DNA of 64,000 bases, taken from contig NZ_FOCN01000005.1 in assembly GCF_900110125.1 (NCBI RefSeq), positions 142,023 through 206,022 on the forward strand. Direction: 5' to 3'. Shown here in pieces: positions 52,101 to 59,521 of the stretch. Every line of letters starts with the position of its first letter. The stretch's first letter is position 1. The notes under the pieces are model-generated. The model saw only the letters and a list, made by a program, of their open reading frames with translations. It had not been told where the DNA came from and searched no databases. The stretch is from Cryobacterium luteum (GTDB lineage Bacteria > Actinomycetota > Actinomycetes > Actinomycetales > Microbacteriaceae). The translations under genes were made by a program, and so were the position numbers.

Positions 52101-52521
52101 CCGAATCCATCGCGGCGTACGTCACGACGTATGTTCCTGCCACCTCGGGCGTCAGAGGAAAGCCGCCGTCCGTGTTCTCATACAGGCGCACGTCGACGCC
52201 GTCGGGGCCGGTCGCGGTCACGACGAGCGAGATGTCCTCACCCGAGTCGTCTGTCACTGCCGCCGCCGGAAGCACGAGCTCTTCGTTCAGCTTCGTGGAG
52301 TTGGGGATCTCAACATCGGCCAGCGTCGGCGCCGTAGTGTCGGGCGCCGGCGCGTCAGGCGCGGCGGCTTCAGTTGTGGGTGTCGGGGTGGGCACCTGGG
52401 GATCCGCAGCAGCCTGCGCGGGCAGCGCGGTCAGGGATCCGATCAGGGCGGATGCCGCAGTGATCGCCAGCACGCGGCCGGCCCAGGTACCCGCCCTGGA
52501 TGAACGGAAGTGTCGTGACAC
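49108..52521 (-). CDS. Large secreted metallophosphoesterase with repeat and Ig-like domains
   Basis: A 1137-residue exported protein. A Sec signal ends near LPAQAAAD (residue ~38). After a Thr/Pro/Ala-rich spacer and an Ig-like bacterial domain (about 60-160) comes a calcineurin-like phosphoesterase domain (about 175-460) with GDIHNS, GDLTNNA, LGNHDVG, VHAPLRC and GGHIHTPN. A fibronectin-like part, two bacterial-repeat domains (GWDVIEGDVEIVEG type), an InlB-type B repeat (YDGNGATGG...TLYAQW), a lectin-like segment and a C-terminal Ig-like domain follow. GTG 52521 with GGAG upstream is preferred to TTG 52533. No sortase signal is seen. Confidence 0.85.
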   Translation of the reverse strand: MSRHFRSSRAGTWAGRVLAITAASALIGSLTALPAQAAADPQVPTPTPTTEAAAPDAPAPDTTAPTLADVEIPNSTKLNEELVLPAAAVTDDSGEDISLVVTATGPDGVDVRLYENTDGGFPLTPEVAGTYVVTYAAMDSADNLAQETYEFTVDSPAPLAPQATDTVIELPSDTPGSISFASIGDIHNSWSELDMAFDFWHEQNVDASLFVGDLTNNATAAEYQGLRDTLDRSQGDLPVIASLGNHDVGSNLSGYNLFQSTLGQAPNADYVMNGYHFISVSPGSGQLNEDTMFPSSGSGNDYAYAADWLETRLAAAVAADPEQPVFVLVHAPLRCTHYVSNEWYGSGLATGCGDDFDSLFEVYPQAVVWGGHIHTPNHISTSIWQGAEGAGGFTTVNAPPLAYYEFERGVVNTDPYSKVTNDSTPDDGGDNRETAIVEVEGSVVTIKTYDLRANAWEDQVWTWDVAESIDDALPFEERFPLGDARADKTEAPMWPEGSAVEVSEIEPTEAMVTFNQAAVAPNEVGDIVHKYRYQVIDTATEQVVNTFTQWSGFYFMPMPETLNHIVWNTAPGREYEARISPINTWGKEGDYISTTFSTKGYDVGITLAGAGTASADLADAMPGDTVTLTATPAEGEIFLGWDVIEGDVEIVEGAFTMPSGHVSIEAVFTGSSGSVDAHAVTTTVRGNGVVSADPAAAIGGTTVTLSGEPADGNELWAWELGVDGLDVPVGTIQVDGSSTFVMPERDVTVTGVFGLPDHYGIVYDGNGATGGETASGELPVDGSGTLALNGFERDYHRFIGWGTEPDGTGERFGAGVDVRALAEARSTVTLYAQWQNLASEIAVESFDWLAGTLKPGVQHNPDVVGWTHEGPDGWSVTNADAMGADGMKDLRGWTFATPDFWLADIQGRDSFTKGTGVIAVADGDEWNDAAGAGVMDTTLNAPALTLPEGATEVRVRWDNSYRHEAGQSAEALLEFDNGDHVTLAAWGDGSPEMDDINSHRDGVVTVPVGAKSATVKFHYTAGNNWWWAIDNVQIDAILGNAPAEFASTGIAVTGSAKVGETLTADISGWAPQPEQVSYQWLREGKVIRGADEATYDLTNRDQNKRVQVVVTGVLEGFVPVTVTSEKTDKVTKPDRRH

Positions 52522-52666
52522 GATGATCTCCAAAAAAATCGATGGATTAGGGGTCGGCCTCAGGCCACCACCGCGAAGTTGCCATCACATGAACAGCTGC
52601 TGACGCTTGCTCCCCTGGAACGCGGAATCACCCGTATCCTCCAGCCCACTGTGCACAATGGGCGCG

Positions 52667-53380
52667 TCATCGTTGGTCGACTGTCATTTCGAACGCGAAC
52701 TCGCCTGGCAGATACCGGTCCTCCCCGAACTCCACCACGCGACCATCTCGGGCGAACGTCGAGCGCTCGATGGCGAGCAGCGGACTCGACCGCCGCACGC
52801 CGAGCATCCTCGCATCGTGGCTCGAAGCGGGCACGGCCGAAATCCGATGCGTCCCACGCACGGCCTGAATTCCAGCGGCTTCGAGCACGCGCGTCGTAGA
52901 GGCAACATCATGCGGCATGGCCGCAATGACGGGCATCACCCAGGGCGCCCAAGTCGAGCGCTCGATCATCACCACGCGCCCGTCGAGCAGGCGCAACCGT
53001 GTGAAGCGCAGCAGCTGCGCACCGAGCGCCACACGCAATAGCCGTGCTTCGCGCACCGTGGCATGCACCCGCTCGCATTCGATAATCCGTCCACCGGGGC
53101 GGATGCCACGGCTCTCGGCCCATTGCGAGAACGAACGCAACCGGTCAAACCCCTGCACCTGGTCGACCAGACTCACGAACCAGCCGGCGTTACGGTGCGA
53201 TTCGATCAATCCGCGTCGCGCCACGGCGGCCAGCGCCGTGCGGATAGTCGCACGCGATGTCTTGTACTCGTCGGCAAGCGCATGCTCGCTCGGCAGTCGT
53301 GCACCGGTGACGAACTCTCCATCGAGGATGCGCCGGCGGAGGTCATCGCCGATATCACGCGCCGACGACCTCGCGAGCAC
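52667..53380 (-). CDS. GntR/HutC-family regulator with UTRA domain
   Basis: A 237-residue regulator: winged helix at residues 8-70 (LRRRILDGEFVTGARLPSEH, TSRATIRTALAAVARRGLIE) and a UTRA effector domain (about 90-235) ending FGEDRYLPGEFAFEM. GTG 53380 lies 1 nt after the HupE-like stop, so the genes are coupled. PhnF-type HutC regulators often control phosphate or phosphonate genes, which would suit the downstream phosphoesterase (inference). Confidence 0.88.
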   Translation of the reverse strand: MLARSSARDIGDDLRRRILDGEFVTGARLPSEHALADEYKTSRATIRTALAAVARRGLIESHRNAGWFVSLVDQVQGFDRLRSFSQWAESRGIRPGGRIIECERVHATVREARLLRVALGAQLLRFTRLRLLDGRVVMIERSTWAPWVMPVIAAMPHDVASTTRVLEAAGIQAVRGTHRISAVPASSHDARMLGVRRSSPLLAIERSTFARDGRVVEFGEDRYLPGEFAFEMTVDQR

Positions 53381-53381
53381 G

Positions 53382-54731
53382 TTATCCGCCGGCGAGGACA
53401 CGTTCGACGAACCAGTACAGTCCCACGACCGCCACCACGGTGCACACTGCGATCCCCACCCAGAGTCCGACCGCGGGAATGCGCTTGCGCAGCAGCACCA
53501 ACAGTGGGAAGAGAACGACGATGATGGCGATCTGCACGACCTCGATGCCGACGTTGAACACCAGCAGAGCTCCCAGCAACCCCCACGAAAGCGGCTCATC
53601 GATCCCGAGTGCACCAGCAAATCCGACGCCGTGGATGAGGCCGAACGCGAACACCACCGCCACTCGCAGCCAGTCCGCGCTGGTCATCCCCAGCGCCCGT
53701 CTGCGTGCCGGCTCGTCGGTCTCCACGACCGCCGCTCGCTCGAGCACCGCGCCAGCCCCCGTGCGAGGAACGTCACCCGGCGTGGAGCGGGGCATCGCCG
53801 CTGCGGGCACCCCTCGCGCTGCAGGCCAAGCATCCGTGCGCCCGCGGCGCCAAACTCCCCACAGATACCAGATCGCGACCACCGCGATCGACAGGGCGAT
53901 TATCGGCTCGACGATGAATGCAGGCACGCTGACGATGCCGAGTGCGGCAAAGATGAAGGTGACTGAGTGCGCGACCGTGAACGCCGTCGCGGCGAGCAGG
54001 ATGTCACGCAGTCGGCGCGAACCGACGATGAGCGCCAACAGGAACAGAAAGTGGTCAAGTCCGAACAGAAGGTGCTCGCCGCCGAGCACGAAGAACTCCC
54101 ACATGCGAGAGCCCCAGTCCTGGTTCGTCGTCATCGTCGAGTTCGTGTCGGTGTCGAGATTCGCGACGCCCGATCCAGAGCGCAGGTCGTAGCTGACGAC
54201 CGTCGTGGTCTTTCCCCCTGGCTCGGTTCCGGGGAACAGCTCGGTGGAGATGCGGTAGACCGGGGACTGCACACCCACGAGAGCTCGACAGTCGGAGTCC
54301 ACCACGATGCGCGCGTGCGGCACGTTCTCGATCAGGACGATCTCGTACGGCGCAGCGAGGGTGTTCGTGCATGCGTCAGTCGGCGGCTCGCCATGGCCGA
54401 CCTCGGGTGCAACCGACCACCGCGAAAGCACATAACCGCTGACGGTGTCGCTGTACTGCTCGAGAATGCGGGGGGTGAGCTTGCCCGGGTCTTGACCGGA
54501 TGACTGCACATCTGCGTACGCATCGCGCTCGAAGGCCGCATCACCCATAGCTTCAGCGCCATCGACGGCCAGCAGCACGTACTCCAGGTCCAGCACCGTG
54601 CGCACAAGTCCGGGCTCGGGTTCGGTCACCTCCACAAACACGGTCGCCGCATAGTTATGAGCCATGGCCGGTGCCGCCGGAATCAGCACTGCCAGCGCGA
54701 CGAGAACGACGACAAGAACACGGCGAAGCAT
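53382..54731 (-). CDS. HupE/UreJ-like membrane protein
   Basis: A 449-residue exported/membrane protein. A signal peptide (MLRRVLVVVLVALAVLIPAA) is followed by an external domain of about 190 residues with cysteines and then a HupE/UreJ_2 membrane domain (from about 215) with the His motifs GGEHLLFGLDHFLF, AFTVAHSVTF and FGLIHGVGFAGALG. A hydrophilic loop of about 70 residues interrupts the helices. The family is linked to nickel or other metal/solute transport; the true substrate here is unknown. First gene of an apparent operon with GntR and the phosphoesterase. Confidence 0.82.
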   Translation of the reverse strand: MLRRVLVVVLVALAVLIPAAPAMAHNYAATVFVEVTEPEPGLVRTVLDLEYVLLAVDGAEAMGDAAFERDAYADVQSSGQDPGKLTPRILEQYSDTVSGYVLSRWSVAPEVGHGEPPTDACTNTLAAPYEIVLIENVPHARIVVDSDCRALVGVQSPVYRISTELFPGTEPGGKTTTVVSYDLRSGSGVANLDTDTNSTMTTNQDWGSRMWEFFVLGGEHLLFGLDHFLFLLALIVGSRRLRDILLAATAFTVAHSVTFIFAALGIVSVPAFIVEPIIALSIAVVAIWYLWGVWRRGRTDAWPAARGVPAAAMPRSTPGDVPRTGAGAVLERAAVVETDEPARRRALGMTSADWLRVAVVFAFGLIHGVGFAGALGIDEPLSWGLLGALLVFNVGIEVVQIAIIVVLFPLLVLLRKRIPAVGLWVGIAVCTVVAVVGLYWFVERVLAGG

Positions 54732-54833
54732 TGTGGTTCCTGTTTCTCGCATGCTCGGCAGAATACGAAGCACGAATGAACCCACAGCACACGGACGATG
54801 ACGAGGAGATGAAGCGAACGTGCAGTGGATCTC

Positions 54834-55058
54834 TCAGAGCGAGGGAACGCCGAAGGCGTGGGCGGTTTTGGTGGGCGCGGCGGCAGCCGACGAGAGGAAC
54901 GTCAGGACCTCGGCGGCGCGGGCAGGGTCGGCAGATGCCGTCGCCACAGCGCCCGCGAATATTGTGTCGATCGCAGAGTCATCCGGCATGACGCCGAGGA
55001 TGCGGACGCCGGGGTGTCCGACGAACTCGCTGAGCTGCTGGAAGCCGAGGAAGACAAC
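54834..55058 (-). pseudogene. C-terminal fragment of a ModA-like substrate-binding protein
   Basis: The frame reads VVFLGFQQLSEFVGHPGVRI, then LGVMPDDSAIDTIFAGAVAT and ADPARAAEVLTFLSSAAAAP, the last quarter of type-2 periplasmic-binding proteins of the molybdate-binding kind. The preceding residues of the frame are unrelated and no signal peptide exists, so it is a relic upstream of the HupE-like gene. Confidence 0.6.
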
Positions 55059-55158
55059 GTCCGCGTAGAAAGCGAACGGAACAACACCAATAGCGCTATC
55101 CGAGAGCTCCAGGACCAACACGAGCTGGCGCACGCACAAGATACGTCCGGGAAAACAA

Positions 55159-55186
55159 GAACTCCCCGCTCGAGAGCGGGGAGTTC
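55159..55186 (-). terminator. Strong rho-independent terminator
   Basis: A perfect 13-bp stem (GAACTCCCCGCTC and its complement, 2-nt loop) is followed on the minus strand by TTGTTTTC. It lies 58 bp downstream of the tRNA-Gln 3' fragment, in the place expected for the terminator of the original tRNA gene. Confidence 0.85.
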
Positions 55187-55243
55187 AAAATTCTATCAAT
55201 TCTAAAGCCAGTTCATTTGGCCTTAGTTTGAGTAACGTTCATC

Positions 55244-55277
55244 TGGCTGGGGTACCTGGACTCGAACCAAGAACAAA
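55244..55277 (-). other. tRNA-Gln 3' fragment, probable attachment-site half (att)
   Basis: On the minus strand the sequence carries a complete T-arm (CTTGG-TTCGAGT-CCAGG), the acceptor 3' strand TACCCCA, discriminator G and an encoded CCA. TACCCCAGCCA with this T-arm is diagnostic of tRNA-Gln. The acceptor 5' strand, D-arm and anticodon arm are absent. A 3' tRNA fragment followed by its terminator is the classic scar where an element integrated into the tRNA gene, so the element should extend from here to higher coordinates. Confidence 0.75.
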
Positions 55278-55495
55278 TGATAGGCGTCGGGGTGATGGTG
55301 CGCACCTGCATATGGGGCAGAATCCCGCGGAATTCCGCGGTTCTCATGGGGTTTAGTGTACGCGCTGTACGGCGAGATACGGCCTGAATCTGGCCACATT
55401 TAGGGGTTCATGGTGCGTTTCTGGTCACGGCAATACCAATACGTAGCCGGGTGCAAGCTGGCGTCGGCCTCGCCAGCGATGTCGAACGCGTCCCC

Positions 55496-55542
55496 TCCGA
55501 TACCCGGGAATGGAACCCGGAACCTGTGGGTTATGACCCCAC
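55496..55542 (-). other. 3' half of a tRNA with CAU anticodon (Met/Ile2-like), degenerate
   Basis: On the minus strand a 5-bp anticodon stem GTGGG/CCCAC encloses loop GTCATAA (anticodon CAU), then a 5-nt variable loop and a T-arm CCGGG-TTCCATT-CCCGG. The next seven bases (GTATCGG) have no partner upstream and no D-arm can be formed in place, so it is not a working tRNA. The T-loop also deviates from TTCRA. It sits about 220 bp inside the putative att site. Confidence 0.45.
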
Positions 55543-55852
55543 GCCGCTGCCCACTTTCGGGCGGTCATCCTTCAAAAAAGGCCGAGTCAGGAATATCAGG
55601 TTAACTCGCTCAAGGTGATCGTTCGACCTACCTAGACCCGTTTGGGACGCGGTCGCGCCGAGTTTTCGCCGAGTGGACAAATCGGGCTAGACGCACGAAT
55701 CGACCGACTACCTCGAACCGCGGGCTCCGGAGCAACGCGCGAGGCAAATAAAACACCGAAGCAGATGGGCAGGAAAGTTTCGGGCCTGCAACACTGCCGT
55801 CAAACTAACCACACCCTTCGGCCGGACTCAGACATGAGCGCCGCCCTCGGTC

Positions 55853-56464
55853 CTACTGAAAATACGGGTCAAACTCCGCGCCGTCGCGTCGTCCCCCGAA
55901 CATTGATATCAATGCAAAGGAGACCCGGTTCGGGATGGTGTCTTCTATGTAGCGCGGCAGCATTAGGTTCCCTTCAGATGCCCGGAACGCTGCTTCCTTG
56001 GCGAGTCTTTTTGCAACCCGATCCGTCAAAGTGAGAAACCTCCATTGAACGATCTCGCGCACATCGAAGTCCCAGGGGACTCTCGAACCGGTACTCGTCT
56101 CAATTGTGGTGCCCCATCGATTAGGTCTACGCCCGACTGGTCCGAGCGTGTGGTACCCGAGTAGGCAGTCGAGGAAGGTCTTGTCTTCCAGAAGTTCCGA
56201 ATCGTCAGGAAGGATGACAGACTCGAAATCGATGCTAGCTCGAATAGTCACGCCGGGTTCCCATGGGATCAAAGCAGATTCCACGACATCAGCATTCGTG
56301 TTGTTTTCTGAATAGATCTGGCCGGAGGGCGCGACTAGGTATTTTCCTGACGTTCGCCCCCATGGAAAGTGGGCTTCCCGCACGGTGAATGTCGCTGCCT
56401 CATCGCTGTCCCGAATGTGGACCTCGACACGGTCGCCGCCGAAGATTTCTTCCTGCCACATCAT
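55853..56464 (-). CDS. Hypothetical protein (203 aa)
   Basis: An open frame starting MMWQEEIFGGDRVEVHIRDS with a continuous protein-like composition rich in charged and aromatic residues and no signal or membrane segment. I recognise no domain. Base composition is clearly less GC-rich than the core genes, which points to recent acquisition. It may form a pair with the hypothetical gene upstream on the same strand (118 bp away). Confidence 0.6.
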   Translation of the reverse strand: MMWQEEIFGGDRVEVHIRDSDEAATFTVREAHFPWGRTSGKYLVAPSGQIYSENNTNADVVESALIPWEPGVTIRASIDFESVILPDDSELLEDKTFLDCLLGYHTLGPVGRRPNRWGTTIETSTGSRVPWDFDVREIVQWRFLTLTDRVAKRLAKEAAFRASEGNLMLPRYIEDTIPNRVSFALISMFGGRRDGAEFDPYFQ

Positions 56465-56581
56465 GCTTACTCCTATGCTGTGCCGCCGCTCAAGTTGGAT
56501 GTGTTCTCACAGGGCAATCCCGAGTTTCCAATCGAAATGGCAACATCGATGTATCGAACTCGTAGGCTGATGGATGCGTGC

Positions 56582-57274
56582 CTATCGCGACCGAAGCCGT
56601 ATAAGTCTTTGTCGGATGTCTGACTCAAATTCGCTGTGGGCACCTTCTTCAAGAACGTCTAATGCGAGTTCGTAATTAGCAACGACGTAGTCGAGGAAGC
56701 GTGTGTCGCCCCGGCTCGTTGCTAGTTCAGCGGCGCGACCGGCCCAGTAGCGAGCCCGCACTGCGTTGTCCATATCCCCCCTCTGGAGAAACGCTTGAGC
56801 TGTCTCACCAAGTCGCGCCATAAAGAGTTCGGGCTCGCTCAGGGACTCGTTTATGGCGCGTTCAAATCCATCGAGCTCAAGTTGAGTTCCAAATTTCGTG
56901 TTCCCACGCCCAAGCGTTACGACTAAATGTTTGAGCACGCCCTCATACCAATCAGCTCGAGCGGAGGCTCCCGCTGAGCGCTGCCGTTTCACGAACCAAT
57001 GGAGGGTGTCAATTGCGTGATCCATCAGGGTTTCAGGAGGCGTTCCAACTCCGCCGAGGATTTGTTGAGCAGGAATACTGCCCGGGTCTTTGTCATCCAT
57101 AGCCAGAACGAACTGGTGATCTTTTACATATATGAATATCTGGTAATAGGCGCCCGTACTGAGTATCAGAAGCGGCGACGGCTTTGCATCCACGAATGAA
57201 TACGTAAGCGACTTTGAATGCGATGCGTACCACGCCACGAGTTGCCGCATCGAAATCGAATCCCTGAAGCCCAT
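56582..57274 (-). CDS. Hypothetical protein (230 aa) with helical C-terminus
   Basis: ATG 57274 (MGFRDSISMRQLVAWYASHS) has GGGAG at good distance; an in-frame GTG lies five codons earlier. The N-terminal third contains beta-type segments (LLILSTGAYYQIFIYV, HQFVLAMDD); from about residue 110 it is helical with TPR-like spacing (AFLQRGDMDNAVRARYWAGR, LATSRGDTRFLDYVVANYEL). No family recognised. Lower GC than neighbours, minus strand, upstream partner of the 203-residue gene. Confidence 0.6.
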   Translation of the reverse strand: MGFRDSISMRQLVAWYASHSKSLTYSFVDAKPSPLLILSTGAYYQIFIYVKDHQFVLAMDDKDPGSIPAQQILGGVGTPPETLMDHAIDTLHWFVKRQRSAGASARADWYEGVLKHLVVTLGRGNTKFGTQLELDGFERAINESLSEPELFMARLGETAQAFLQRGDMDNAVRARYWAGRAAELATSRGDTRFLDYVVANYELALDVLEEGAHSEFESDIRQRLIRLRSR

Positions 57275-57365
57275 CTGAAACTCTCCCACTCGGTGGATGT
57301 GAGCCTTCTATTTGGAAGTGACCCTACTACTTTCCACGTGAAGCACCACTCGATAGTTCTAAAAT

Positions 57366-58613
57366 TCAGGGCCTGTCCACGCCCAGAGCCCTCGAACTGC
57401 GACCATATGCACGACCGTGGATCAGCGCGTCGCTGTCGGCCCGCACATCCACTCTGAGCGCTGCCGCGTGAATTGCATTTTGCACATCCGCACTCGCGAG
57501 TCGGTTCATGGGCAAATGATGAATCACTTCCGGCATCGCAAGGTGCACGATCAGCGACTCGACTGCAACACGTGGTTTCGCACGCTGGGTTCGGGCCAAA
57601 TTCTCCATGGCTGCGACTTCGATGAATCGGCAGAAGTGGCGGTGGGCGTGTGCGACGAGCGCCTTCACAAGTCCGTCGAACTGACGCTGCCGTTCCTCGC
57701 ACCGGACTTCGGCCTTCGTGCTTCGCACGGCCGCGGCCACGTCGCGGCCGGTCAGGAGGTCGACCCGGCGCATCCGCTCTGCGACGATCTCGACGGCTCT
57801 GGCGTAGACGATGGTCTCATCTGGCACCGGCGAGAGGCCCATGCGCGCCCTGGTCTCCTCATAGGCCTCGGCGAACTCGCGCATCCGGGCGCTGTTCTTG
57901 AGCATGTGTTCGGTGAGCGATTCGGCGAACACGGTGAACTGCCGCAGATGCTCGGGCCGCGACGGGTCATTGAAGTAGGCGTCGGCCTCACGCTCGTTGG
58001 CACGGCGCTCTGCCGCGGTCGCCACGTGGATATGTTTCGGTGGCAGGCCGGCCCGACTCAGGCTGCGCTTCAGACGCCGCGCAGCCGCGTTGGCCTCCAG
58101 CTCGGACTGGTAGACCTCCGGATCGCTGCGACGATTGCGCTGCAGCTCGGCTCGGCGCTCCTTGTTTCGCTCGGCCCACTGCAGCGTGATCTGCTTCGTG
58201 CGCTCCGGGTCCGCATCCCGCCTGGCCACGGCCCGGGCGTTCACCTCGTCGCGATGGGCCGCGTAGTAGCGGTTGTAATACTCGCGCACCTTCTCGCGAT
58301 TCTCCGTCACCCACCGCTGCTGATACTCACGCCTGCGCTCCGGATGCTCCTCCCGCCACCGCTTCGCCCGCTCCCTCCCCCGTGCCCGCAGCTCCGCCTC
58401 GCGGTGCCGGCGAGCCGCGGCCCGACGCATCGAATCACGATTGAGCTCACGGGCCCGGTCGAGATGTTCCGACCGCCAGAGACGATTCAACTCACGGATC
58501 CGGTCACGGTTCGCCGCCACATACTGACGCCGCTTCTCCGCCTCATCATCACCAGACGGATGCTCCGTCAGCGCCTTCCGAGCCGCGCCGCCTTCCTCAG
58601 ATGGGTCGTTCAT
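57366..58613 (-). CDS. Arg/Glu-rich helical-repeat protein (415 aa)
   Basis: A highly charged protein. Residues about 20-170 form tandem helical repeats of roughly 20 residues of the type RxYxxxNRExxREyxRxWRxEH, seen for example in REYQQRWVTENREKVREYYN. Such repeats are common in phage and plasmid proteins, sometimes ahead of HNH nuclease domains, but no HNH or Cys motif is visible. The C-terminal 200 residues (NEREADAYFNDPSRPEHLRQ... onward) are helical and unassigned. Start ATG 58613 lies 8 nt after the 88-residue gene. Fragments of related copies occur at 32771-32868 and 42231-42507. Confidence 0.7.
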   Translation of the reverse strand: MNDPSEEGGAARKALTEHPSGDDEAEKRRQYVAANRDRIRELNRLWRSEHLDRARELNRDSMRRAAARRHREAELRARGRERAKRWREEHPERRREYQQRWVTENREKVREYYNRYYAAHRDEVNARAVARRDADPERTKQITLQWAERNKERRAELQRNRRSDPEVYQSELEANAAARRLKRSLSRAGLPPKHIHVATAAERRANEREADAYFNDPSRPEHLRQFTVFAESLTEHMLKNSARMREFAEAYEETRARMGLSPVPDETIVYARAVEIVAERMRRVDLLTGRDVAAAVRSTKAEVRCEERQRQFDGLVKALVAHAHRHFCRFIEVAAMENLARTQRAKPRVAVESLIVHLAMPEVIHHLPMNRLASADVQNAIHAAALRVDVRADSDALIHGRAYGRSSRALGVDRP

Positions 58614-58621
58614 GATCGCTG

Positions 58622-58888
58622 CTACTCGGCAGGCGGCGGGGCCAGCTCGATGACCAGGGCAAGCAGGTCCGAGCGATGTGCGGTCGGATTTGTGATCACT
58701 CGCCCGATCGCGACACGGAGCCGTTTGGCGTCCTCGTCCGCGATCCCGGCCACGGGCTCTAGGCAATACGCGATGTCGTTCCGCAGGTTGGGGCCGTCAT
58801 CGTCGACGGCGACCTCCGGATAGTAGAACAGCGAGGCCAGCGCGGTGCGACTGAGTAGGTCGTCGAACTGCTCCTGCGGGATCGTCAT
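58622..58888 (-). CDS. Small acidic protein (88 aa), partner of the helical-repeat protein
   Basis: Starts MTIPQEQFDDLLSRTALASL after GGAGGCTTCACT. It is acidic and helical, with conserved stretch NDIAYCLEPVAGIADEDAKR and a tail ALVIELAPPPAE. No known family. Its partial duplicate at 42231-42507 keeps the same order with the start of the large gene, showing the two travel as a unit. Size and pairing recall toxin-antitoxin or accessory modules, but nothing proves this. Confidence 0.65.
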   Translation of the reverse strand: MTIPQEQFDDLLSRTALASLFYYPEVAVDDDGPNLRNDIAYCLEPVAGIADEDAKRLRVAIGRVITNPTAHRSDLLALVIELAPPPAE

Positions 58889-58966
58889 AGTGAAGCCTCC
58901 TGTCGGCGGACCTATGTGTGAGCCAATCATGCCGCTATCAAGAGGTACACCGGCCTAGACGCGCCG

Positions 58967-59295
58967 TTAGCCGTGCCTCGAAACGGGTATGGGATCGTCG
59001 AAGTGCTCGACGTCGTCGGCGAGCTGCGTCCAGGTCATGCGACGGCGTGCCACGGCTTCACGAACGCGTACCGCCATCAACTTCAGCAGGCTGATCGGCC
59101 CGATCAGAAGAACCTCAAGGTATTCCATAGACGCAGAATCACGAGCAGGTTCAGCCAACCAGGCCCGCCTGCATCGATCTGCGCTCGGCAATATAGAGCA
59201 GCAAACGCATACGGAACCGCGAGCAGCATAGCCGGCACGCCCCACTTCAGCCCGCGCCGCGTAGTGATCGCATCGATCACGATGGCGGTCGGCAT
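58967..59295 (-). pseudogene. Small conserved membrane protein with frameshift
   Basis: From ATG 59295 the frame reads ITTRRGLKWGVPAMLLAVPY and GGPGWLNLLVILRLWNTLRF and stops at 59104, while the expected continuation (LLIGPISLLKLMAVRVREAV, ending at 58967) is in the next frame. The combined sequence matches a small actinobacterial membrane protein with two to three helices, often mis-annotated as sulfate permease. One base shift near 59110 breaks it, unless that is a sequencing error. Confidence 0.7.
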
Positions 59296-59521
59296 GAACC
59301 GCCGGCACTAACCCTGGCGTTGGGTGACGGCGACCAGGCGCGGTTCGCCGAACGGCCTCAAATGACTTTCCAGTCGCTTCCTGAGAGCCAAGCACCCTAA
59401 GTGGATTATCTTCAGCGCCAGGCTGCATCGTTCGGCGCGCACCTGATTGAGGAAGGGTCGAATAGGTGCTGCTGGCGAGTCGCTCTAGATTTGGCATGCC
59501 GACTACAGAGTTTGGAAATCA

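Noticed and set aside
55496..55580. Functional tRNA-Met
   Set aside because: Acceptor 5' strand and D-arm cannot be formed; only the 3' half is tRNA-like.
57417..58823. 468-codon plus-strand frame opposite the helical-repeat protein
   Set aside because: The minus-strand frame has a ribosome site, operon partner and matching duplicate fragments; the plus frame has none.
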